Assembly (NCBI GenBank): GCA_027347685.1
Contig: DAIEQM010000050.1
Span: forward strand, 1 to 11,563
Source of the DNA: UBA5941 sp021824385
GTDB lineage: Bacteria; Patescibacteriota; Microgenomatia; UBA8517
Length of the DNA stretch: 11,563 bases
Reading direction: 5' to 3'
The notes beneath the pieces are model-generated. The model saw nothing but the letters and a program-made list of their open reading frames with translations, had not been told where the DNA came from and made no database searches. The position numbers were made by a program, and so were the translations under genes. Below, piece by piece: positions 7,018-11,563 of the stretch; the first letter of the stretch is position 1; the number at the start of each line of letters is the position of its first letter.

Positions 7018-7995
7018 TTACAAAAGAGCGAGTACTTTCGTTTTTAGGAGCTCAATCTGTTCATAATCATGAATGGAAATTGTAAAAACATTTTTGTTCA
7101 GTTTTTTTAATATCTTTGTTTGTTCTTCGACAATCTCAGGTGAGACGGTGTCGGTTTTTGTAAGAAGAACTAGCTCTTTTTTGGAGAGCAGAGTTTTGTT
7201 GTATTCTCCAAGCTCACGACGAATAAGTTCATAGTCTCGTTTTATATCGCTGCTTTCAGCGGAGACACAGTGGAGAAGTACCGACACTTTCTCGATATGC
7301 TTTAAAAACGCAACTCCCAAGCCTTTTCCTTCATGCGCACCTTCAATAAGTCCAGGAATGTCAGCAATAATATGACCTTTTAGGTTTCCAAGATTTGGAG
7401 AAAGGGTAGTAAAGGCAAAGTTTCCAATTTTTGCTTTTGCATTGGTAAGTTCATTGAGGAGACTACTTTTGCCTGCGTTCGGCAAACCAATGAGTCCAAA
7501 ATCGGCAATGAGTTTAAGCTCAACCAAAAATTTTCTTTTTTCACCAGGAAGTCCACTTTGTGCGTAAGTCGGAGTTGTACGACGGGGAGATCGGAATTCC
7601 CAGTTTCCTCGTCCACCAAGTCCACCTTTTGCCACTAAAAATCGATCTTCAATACTTTTAATTTCGTATGTTTGGCCTTCGGTTACAAAGCCTTCTTGTC
7701 GCTCTGTTGAGATTTCAGTAAGGGTTGTTCCGACTGGAAGTAAAATTTCAAAATCACGCCCACGCTTACCAGTACGTTGATTTTGGCCTCCTGGTTCACC
7801 ATCGTGTGCAGCAAAATTTTGTTCGGTTGCAAATTGATTGAGAAGCGTCAGATTTGAGCTCCCTTTTACATAAAAGTCACCACCATCGCCACCATTTCCA
7901 CCATCTGGGCCGCTTGTTTCTGTTTTTCCAAACGAAACTTTACCAGCACCTCCGTGGCCGCCTGAAATTACAATTTCTGCTTTATCCATTAACAT
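7018..7995 (-). CDS. obg: Obg-family GTPase (CgtA/ObgE), lacking the C-terminal OCT domain
   Basis: GTPase that binds the large ribosomal subunit late in assembly and links it to guanine-nucleotide status. The 325 residues begin with the glycine-rich Obg domain (GGHGGAGKVSF, GPDGGNGGDGGDF, GGLGGRGN), followed by the G domain: P-loop GLPNAGKSS, switch I FAFTTLSPNLG, G3 ADIPGLIEGAHEGKG, and G4 read as TKTD rather than the usual NKxD. The protein ends right after the G domain, so the variable C-terminal OCT domain is absent. The start at 7995 is preferred over the in-frame ATG at 7989 because Asp at position 4 then aligns with the family start (MFVD in Bacillus). No Shine-Dalgarno precedes it; a -10-like TATACT lies 7 nt upstream. 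It follows dsbA by 32 nt. Confidence 0.95.
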   Translation of the reverse strand: MLMDKAEIVISGGHGGAGKVSFGKTETSGPDGGNGGDGGDFYVKGSSNLTLLNQFATEQNFAAHDGEPGGQNQRTGKRGRDFEILLPVGTTLTEISTERQEGFVTEGQTYEIKSIEDRFLVAKGGLGGRGNWEFRSPRRTTPTYAQSGLPGEKRKFLVELKLIADFGLIGLPNAGKSSLLNELTNAKAKIGNFAFTTLSPNLGNLKGHIIADIPGLIEGAHEGKGLGVAFLKHIEKVSVLLHCVSAESSDIKRDYELIRRELGEYNKTLLSKKELVLLTKTDTVSPEIVEEQTKILKKLNKNVFTISIHDYEQIELLKTKVLALL

Positions 7996-8002
7996 AGACT
8001 AT

Positions 8003-8008
8003 AGTATA
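8003..8008 (-). promoter_or_regulatory. -10-like element for a leaderless start of obg
   Basis: TATACT on the minus strand (five of six) lies 7 nt before the obg ATG at 7995, with TG directly 5'. The region 17 nt further up is the end of dsbA and has no good -35. A second hexamer, TATAGT (8003-7998), overlaps it and would sit 8 nt before the alternative ATG at 7989. Neither start has a Shine-Dalgarno. Obg could also be read through from dsbA. Confidence 0.45.
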
Positions 8009-8027
8009 CAGGAGTTAGGGGAGAAAC

Positions 8028-8684
8028 TCACTTGAGGTATTCAGAAAGAAGGTTTTTCCACTCATTCAGAGTGAAAACTCCAGACATCTTCTTTCCATTT
8101 ACAAAGAATGTTGGAGTAGCGTTAACTCCGAGTGTTGTACCGTCGGTCAAGCCTTTTTGAATAATAGCGTCATACGGTTTATCTGAAAACGCTTTTTTAA
8201 ATTGCTCAACATTTAAGCCCAAATCTTTTGCAAATCCTTCAAACTGTGTGACTGCATCCTTTTTCTCACCCCAGGTGTCGCGTGTTTCATACAATTTATC
8301 ATGCATTTCCCAAAACTTCCCTTGAGCAGCTGCGGCTTCCGAAGCTCTGGCAGCATCATAGGCATTCTCGTGTTGGGCGAGTGGAAAATGACGGAAAACA
8401 AATTTAATTTTATCTCCATATTCCTTTTCAAGCTGTTGTGTCACTGGGAAGCTTGCAGCACATGCTGGGCACTGAAAATCTCCAAATTCTACAATCGTGA
8501 CTTTTGGATCCGTGGACCCTTTTACATGAGGGTTTTCATTAACGAGAAGCGCCTGATCATACACTTTGGAGTCAGAAACAGCGGCTGGGGCTGCATCCTT
8601 TTTACTAAAGAAAAAAGATCCCCCGACGAGTGCCACAATGGTAGCTACTGTTATACCGATTAAGATTTTAGCTTCTTTATTCAT
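8028..8684 (-). CDS. dsbA: membrane-anchored DsbA/thioredoxin-fold disulfide oxidoreductase
   Basis: Extracytoplasmic thiol-disulfide oxidoreductase that introduces disulfides into exported proteins. In 218 residues: a short lysine-containing N-terminus, a membrane anchor at about 7-26 (ILIGITVATIVALVGG), a linker, then a thioredoxin-like domain with VEFGDFQCPACAASFP (catalytic C72-P-A-C75), the inserted DsbA helical region, and the cis-proline motif ATPTFFVNGK (P191). The best fit is the Thioredoxin_4 or BdbD group. The start is the ATG at 8684: it overlaps the dsbB stop by 8 nt (ATGAATAA), and the N-terminus then reads as a normal signal anchor. The longer reading to 8720 adds 12 residues inside dsbB with no support. 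Translation is probably coupled to dsbB, and no Shine-Dalgarno is evident. The neighbouring gene encodes its expected re-oxidising partner. Confidence 0.92.
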   Translation of the reverse strand: MNKEAKILIGITVATIVALVGGSFFFSKKDAAPAAVSDSKVYDQALLVNENPHVKGSTDPKVTIVEFGDFQCPACAASFPVTQQLEKEYGDKIKFVFRHFPLAQHENAYDAARASEAAAAQGKFWEMHDKLYETRDTWGEKKDAVTQFEGFAKDLGLNVEQFKKAFSDKPYDAIIQKGLTDGTTLGVNATPTFFVNGKKMSGVFTLNEWKNLLSEYLK

Positions 8685-9111
8685 GATTATATTTTTTGTA
8701 AAGAATAAGAACGGCGTCAATAATTAAAAATGCAACAAGTGACAAAAGGGGAATGGTAATAAAACCAAACCAGTCAATGTACTTCGTCAAGCAAGACGCT
8801 CCAATCGTGCATGGTGCAATTGCCTCAGGCAGTATTTTGTTATACAAAAGATTATGATAAATGGCAATGACCGTTCCGATCAGTGAGAGAGGAAGGGCAT
8901 AGTCCACAACCTTTTTGTCTTTTTTTGTAATTCCGATACCCACAATAACAATAAGCGGGTACATGCAAATGCGTTGATACCAGCAAAGTACACACGGAGT
9001 AAATTTTTCAACTTCAGAAAAAAACAAACTGCCCGCCATTGCAACGAGGGCTTGGAGCCAAACAATATAAAGGCCGTATTCTAAAACGTATTTCCTTACT
9101 ACCTTTTCCAT
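8677..9111 (-). CDS. dsbB: DsbB/BdbC-family quinone-dependent disulfide bond formation protein
   Basis: Four-helix membrane protein that re-oxidises DsbA and passes electrons to quinone. The 144 residues carry both expected cysteine pairs on the outside: TPCVLCWYQR (C40, C43), the highly conserved first loop, and PCTIGASC (C101, C107) in the second loop. Membrane helices fall at about 13-31, 50-62, 70-90 and 116-138. Length and CxxC context match the compact Gram-positive BdbC form. It is first in the operon and overlaps dsbA by 8 nt. The ATG has no Shine-Dalgarno but follows an extended -10 element by 6 nt, suggesting a leaderless mRNA. The presence of the pair implies that the cell makes disulfides in exported proteins and has a quinone or other electron acceptor. 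Confidence 0.93.
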   Translation of the reverse strand: MEKVVRKYVLEYGLYIVWLQALVAMAGSLFFSEVEKFTPCVLCWYQRICMYPLIVIVGIGITKKDKKVVDYALPLSLIGTVIAIYHNLLYNKILPEAIAPCTIGASCLTKYIDWFGFITIPLLSLVAFLIIDAVLILYKKYNHE

Positions 9112-9117
9112 GAAACC

Positions 9118-9126
9118 ACTATAACA
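9118..9126 (-). promoter_or_regulatory. extended -10 promoter of the dsbB-dsbA operon
   Basis: On the minus strand TGTTATAGT is a perfect extended -10 layout (TG, one base, TATAGT) and ends 6 nt before the dsbB ATG at 9111. A -35 is not apparent at normal spacing, which extended -10 promoters tolerate. Transcription would start at or very near the A of the ATG. It faces away from the similar promoter at 9156-9164. Confidence 0.6.
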
Positions 9127-9155
9127 AATTTCTCAGGGAGTTGCGAGCGTCCTCG

Positions 9156-9164
9156 TGCTACAAT
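9156..9164 (+). promoter_or_regulatory. extended -10 promoter of the RecB-type nuclease gene
   Basis: TGCTACAAT has the extended -10 layout (TG, one base, TACAAT) and ends 6 nt before the ATG at 9171. No Shine-Dalgarno lies between them and no -35 is evident. It mirrors the dsbB element on the other strand, leaving 29 bp between the two. Confidence 0.6.
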
Positions 9165-9170
9165 GCCTGT

Positions 9171-10043
9171 ATGGCAGGAGATAAACCAGTTTTTCATTCT
9201 GATAAACAAGTTGTTCGTTCCGATAAATTTTCTGGGGTATGGCTTTCCCATAGCTCCATTGGGGATTTTTTGACGTGTCCACGTTTATATTATTTACGCT
9301 CTGTTTATAAAGACCCCATGACCGGACACAAAATAAGTAGAGTAGAGCCCGCACTCACACTGGGAGGAACGGTTCATGACGTACTTGAATCACTTTCTGT
9401 ACTTCCTACCGAGGAGAGAATGAAAACCCCAATCCTTGCACAATATGAACTGCTCTGGAAAAACGTCACGGGAAAACGAGGTGGTTTTAAAACCGCTGTG
9501 GAAGAGCTTGAGTACAAAGAACGGGGGCGAAAGATGCTGCAGAGAATCATTGAGCATCCGGGACCACTCCTTGAGAAAGCGATAAAAATTCAAGATGATT
9601 TGCCGTCATATTGGCTTAATGAAGAGGAAAACCTCATTTTATGTGGAAAAGTAGATTGGCTTATTTACAAGCCAGAAACAGATAGCGTGCATATTTTGGA
9701 TTTTAAAACAGGAAAACATGATGAAAAAGAGTCGTCCTTACAGCTTCCGATTTATCACTTACTCGTCAAAAACACCCAAAAGCGCGAAGTGAGTGGTGCA
9801 AGCTATTGGTATATTGCCCGTGAAGATGAACCGCGTGAAGTAACTCTCCCTTCGCTTACCGAGGCATATGACAAAGTTCTCACGATTGGACGTCGGGTTA
9901 AGCTCGCGAGGCAACTTGAGCATTTTGAATGCCCACAAGGAAGTGGCGGGTGTCGATATTGTATTCCGTACGAAGCCATTAAAAATGGTAAAGGGGAAAA
10001 GGTCGGTGAAAGTAAAACTCGACAAGATTTATATTTTCTCTAA
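9171..10043 (+). CDS. PD-(D/E)XK nuclease of the RecB/Cas4/AddB type with a probable Fe-S cluster
   Basis: A 290-residue protein of the PDDEXK_1 (RecB-like) group. Nuclease motifs in order are GTVHDVLE (H69), GKVDWLIY (D162), HILDFKTGK (D177, K179) and QLPIYHLL (Q191, Y195), matching the H-D-DxK-QxxxY set of RecB, AddB and Cas4. One cysteine before the core (C36 in TCPRLYYL) and three after it (C254, C261, C264 in ECPQGSGGCRYC) match the split 1+3 cysteine pattern that holds a 4Fe-4S cluster in AddB and Cas4. The likely role is ssDNA exonuclease or end processing in repair; the partner is unknown because no helicase or Cas gene is in view. The start is the ATG at 9171, just after an extended -10; a TTG reading from 9141 would run through that promoter. 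The gene converges on the lamin-tail gene with a 16-nt gap. Confidence 0.88.
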   Translation: MAGDKPVFHSDKQVVRSDKFSGVWLSHSSIGDFLTCPRLYYLRSVYKDPMTGHKISRVEPALTLGGTVHDVLESLSVLPTEERMKTPILAQYELLWKNVTGKRGGFKTAVEELEYKERGRKMLQRIIEHPGPLLEKAIKIQDDLPSYWLNEEENLILCGKVDWLIYKPETDSVHILDFKTGKHDEKESSLQLPIYHLLVKNTQKREVSGASYWYIAREDEPREVTLPSLTEAYDKVLTIGRRVKLARQLEHFECPQGSGGCRYCIPYEAIKNGKGEKVGESKTRQDLYFL

Positions 10044-10059
10044 GCTAGAAGTTTTCTTC

Positions 10060-11001
10060 TTAAACTCGTGAGCAGATAATTTGTGGGAAGAATCCAAAGA
10101 ACCAGTGGTGATGCACAAATTTGTAGTTCACTCGGCAAACAATCTTCACATCAGGAAAATTAAATATTCCAATAACTGGACCACCGGTGGGAGTACTAGT
10201 GGGTGTTGGTGTGGCTGTTGGTGTAACAGTTGGCGTTGGAGAACTCGTCGACGTTGATGTTGGGGTAGGGGTACTGGTTGGGGTGCTTGTTGCCGTAGGT
10301 GTTGGACTTGGTGTCGCCGTTGGACTGCCTGTTGGTGACGATGTTGGTGTGCTTGTGGGTGTCGGACTTGCAGTTGGAGAAGCAGTAGGTGTGGCAACAA
10401 CTGTTGTGGAATTTCGAGGAGTAGAAATGACTAATACTTCAAAATCAGATAAGTTGTTGTCGGTATCGAGTCCGTGTGCACTCGTGTCATCGAGTTTTCG
10501 CTGAATACTTCCATCATTTGCAGGAAGTGGGGCTGCTGTCGTTTCAAAATCAGTTGCAGTTCCCATTCCAACTTTATCAACAAGAGTCACACTTGCATCA
10601 CTATATAAGAGAATAGTTCCATTAGCAGGAATCGCGCTTGAGCTGGCTGAATAGGGCGCATCCACAACAGCACTTCCATTGTATGCAGGGCTTCCCACCA
10701 AATAATAGTGATGTGCGGCTATTGACCCAGACATACTTGAGACCAGATTCGAAAAAGAAGTTCCTGTTGAATTTTCAACTCTCAATCGCCACCCGGTAAT
10801 ATCGATGGTGCTATTTGTGGGATTATAAAGCTCTACAAATTCATTTCCAGCTCCACCGTTGCCACTACTGCCACCAACTTGCACTTGAGAAATCACCAGA
10901 TGAGTTGCAGCAGCTGAAACAAATTTGGCAGAAGAAAGAAGGAAAGAACAGGAGAAAATAATAAAAAAAGTAAAGAGTGATTTATAAAAAATCTTCTTCA
11001 T
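10060..11001 (-). CDS. secreted lamin-tail domain protein with P/T/S linker and Cys-containing C-terminal tail
   Basis: A 313-residue exported protein. Residues 1-30 form a signal peptide (MKKIFYK start, hydrophobic core, cleavage likely near FVSA-A). Residues 33-195 form a lamin-tail domain, an Ig-like fold: HLVISQVQ, NEFVELYNPTNSTIDITGW, and the closing GSIQRKLDD and DTDNNLSDFEVL common in bacterial members. Residues 203-273 are a low-complexity linker of Pro, Thr, Ser and Ala, a likely extended and possibly glycosylated stalk. The last 40 residues form a compact hydrophobic and aromatic tail with C289 and C310. Apart from C18 in the signal peptide these are the only cysteines. I do not recognise the tail; it might be a small surface-attachment or recognition domain. 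A surface or adhesion role is inferred. The gene is monocistronic, divergent from the glycosyltransferase. Confidence 0.86.
   Translation of the reverse strand: MKKIFYKSLFTFFIIFSCSFLLSSAKFVSAAATHLVISQVQVGGSSGNGGAGNEFVELYNPTNSTIDITGWRLRVENSTGTSFSNLVSSMSGSIAAHHYYLVGSPAYNGSAVVDAPYSASSSAIPANGTILLYSDASVTLVDKVGMGTATDFETTAAPLPANDGSIQRKLDDTSAHGLDTDNNLSDFEVLVISTPRNSTTVVATPTASPTASPTPTSTPTSSPTGSPTATPSPTPTATSTPTSTPTPTSTSTSSPTPTVTPTATPTPTSTPTGGPVIGIFNFPDVKIVCRVNYKFVHHHWFFGFFPQIICSRV
10183..10395 (-). repeat. degenerate tandem repeat encoding the Pro/Thr/Ser linker
   Basis: About 213 bp of imperfect repeats of short units (encoding PTPT, STPT, SPTP, TATP and similar) inside the lamin-tail gene. Proline appears about every second to fourth residue. 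The repeats are degenerate at the DNA level, with mixed third positions, so the peptide pattern is better conserved than the DNA. Such tracts commonly change length by slippage or recombination. Confidence 0.85.
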
Positions 11002-11017
11002 TTCTTAAGTTAAATTC

Positions 11018-11047
11018 AGAATAGAAATTTTTGAGAACTCGTGTCAA
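11018..11047 (-). promoter_or_regulatory. predicted promoter of the lamin-tail gene
   Basis: On the minus strand a perfect TTGACA (11047-11042), an 18-nt spacer and TATTCT (11023-11018, four of six) form a sigma70-type promoter. The start would fall near 11011, leaving a leader of roughly 10 nt before the ATG at 11001. Only a weak AAGAA precedes the start codon. Confidence 0.55.
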
Positions 11048-11066
11048 GAGGGGAAAACAATGTGAG

Positions 11067-11072
11067 TATAAT
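11067..11072 (+). promoter_or_regulatory. consensus -10 element upstream of the glycosyltransferase gene
   Basis: A perfect TATAAT ends 11 nt before the ATG at 11084, so the leader would be about 5 nt. No Shine-Dalgarno is present (the intervening sequence is GAGTTAGAAAT). No good -35 is seen 16-18 nt upstream; a TG lies two bases before the hexamer, one more than the extended -10 rule. It diverges from the lamin-tail promoter. Confidence 0.5.
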
Positions 11073-11083
11073 GAGTTAGAAAT

Positions 11084-11563
11084 ATGAAAAAAATGCTTTC
11101 TCTTGAAGTTAAACTCTTGATAGCACTCATTGCAGTTCATGTGGCTATAAACACGATATGGATTTATATAAATAACCAGCCACCCTCATGGGATGCTGCC
11201 GCACACACCACTATTGCACTTGATATTGCCGACAAACTTCGTACGTTCCAATTTCTAGATGTGCTCCGTTCTTCAAATTACTATCCAATTTTTGTGCATA
11301 CAACAACAGCACTTTTGATACTTGTCGCTGGTCCTTCATTTAAAGTTATTCAATTTACCGGTACCATATTTTTTGTCTGTGCCCTTATTTTTCTGTACCG
11401 CTATACGCTGTTACTCACGAGTAGTAGAAGAGTTGCCCTTTTTGCAACAATACTCTTTTCTGTTTGTCCCATTGTTTTTAGCGAATCGAGAAGAATGATG
11501 CTTGATATTCCGCTTACAGCCCTGGTGTTACTATCACTAGTGCTCCTTCAAAAAAGTGTACAT
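11084..11563 (+). CDS. GT39/PMT-like membrane glycosyltransferase (3'-truncated by window edge)
   Basis: An open frame of 160 codons runs from the ATG to the last base without a stop. It begins with a short lysine-containing N-terminus and a membrane helix (about 9-29), followed by an external loop PPSWDAAAHTTIALDI whose Asp sits where polyprenyl-phosphate-sugar-dependent GT-C transferases (GT39, GT83, ArnT/PMT_2) keep their catalytic acid. Further helices cover about 70-84, 88-106 and 115-131, then ESRRMMLDIPLTAL, a conserved loop of this superfamily, and another helix. Such enzymes move a sugar from a lipid carrier to protein or lipid outside the membrane. The donor and acceptor are unknown. 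Because the end is missing, the subfamily is uncertain. A surface-glycan role would suit the divergent secreted protein with its Ser/Thr-rich stalk, but that link is inference. Confidence 0.8.
   Translation, partial: MKKMLSLEVKLLIALIAVHVAINTIWIYINNQPPSWDAAAHTTIALDIADKLRTFQFLDVLRSSNYYPIFVHTTTALLILVAGPSFKVIQFTGTIFFVCALIFLYRYTLLLTSSRRVALFATILFSVCPIVFSESRRMMLDIPLTALVLLSLVLLQKSVH

Noticed and set aside
8686..8691. Perfect TATAAT on the minus strand one base before the dsbA ATG
   Set aside because: Transcription would start inside dsbA, and no later in-frame start fits the signal anchor. It lies in the dsbB coding end and is probably chance AT-richness.
10047..10060. AGAAG-TTTT-CTTCT inverted repeat between the convergent nuclease and lamin-tail genes
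   Set aside because: Only five AT-rich base pairs with no T-run after the stem; too weak to call a terminator.
10187..10504. Plus-strand open frame rich in Val and Gly (MGVLVGVGVAVG...)
   Set aside because: It is the antisense image of the Pro/Thr/Ser linker repeat in the lamin-tail gene, and it lacks a promoter or Shine-Dalgarno.
1..11563. Alternative genetic code (TGA as glycine)
   Set aside because: TGA ends gyrB, the MBL hydrolase gene and dsbA at the positions expected from family length, so TGA is a stop here.
1..11563. CRISPR array, transposase, attachment site, tRNA or rRNA
   Set aside because: No regularly spaced direct repeats, no transposase motifs and no cloverleaf or rRNA-like stretches were seen; the only repeat is the coding linker at 10183-10395.

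Overview
The window looks like a piece of a small-genome bacterium, most likely Candidate Phyla Radiation (Patescibacteria). This placement is an inference from gene content and style, not from a marker tree. Genes are packed tightly: no gap exceeds about 110 bp, and several genes overlap or abut. The repertoire suits that group: an Obg GTPase lacking its C-terminal extension, a family II pyrophosphatase, a DsbA/DsbB pair, a secreted lamin-tail protein with a Pro/Thr/Ser linker, and a PMT-type membrane glycosyltransferase. TGA terminates gyrB, the MBL hydrolase gene and dsbA, so the standard bacterial code applies and the TGA=Gly lineages of CPR are excluded.

Layout. 1-1599 (+) is the 3' five-sixths of gyrB. 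1686-2309 (+) is an unrecognised 207-residue protein in its own unit, with a near-consensus sigma70-type promoter, a strong Shine-Dalgarno and an intrinsic terminator. 2416-4001 (+) is a two-gene operon (TAATG overlap) of a Mn-dependent pyrophosphatase and an MBL-fold hydrolase. It converges on thymidine kinase (4019-4612, -) across a perfect 8-bp hairpin. An alkyltransferase-like protein (4657-4995, +) diverges from tdk and overlaps by 14 nt the end of an M16 peptidase gene. 4982-9111 is a minus-strand block, in transcription order dsbB, dsbA, obg, an anchored NAGPA-type phosphodiester glycosidase, and the M16 peptidase. 9171-10043 (+) is a stand-alone RecB-type nuclease with a likely Fe-S cluster. 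10060-11001 (-) is the lamin-tail protein. 11084 to the window end (+) is the start of a GT39/PMT-like membrane glycosyltransferase.

How they fit together. Much of the window is housekeeping: DNA topology and repair, pyrophosphate removal, thymidine salvage and ribosome assembly. A second theme is the cell surface. DsbB/DsbA form an oxidative folding pair, and two exported proteins in the window each have exactly two cysteines in the exported part, which makes them candidate clients.

The least ordinary signal is regulatory. Four genes (dsbB, obg, the glycosidase and the nuclease) have a -10-like hexamer 6 or 7 nt before the ATG and no Shine-Dalgarno, as expected for leaderless mRNAs. Two others (the 207-residue protein and tdk) have clear Shine-Dalgarno sequences. 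I found no mobile element, CRISPR array, tRNA or rRNA, and no clear undescribed multi-gene system.
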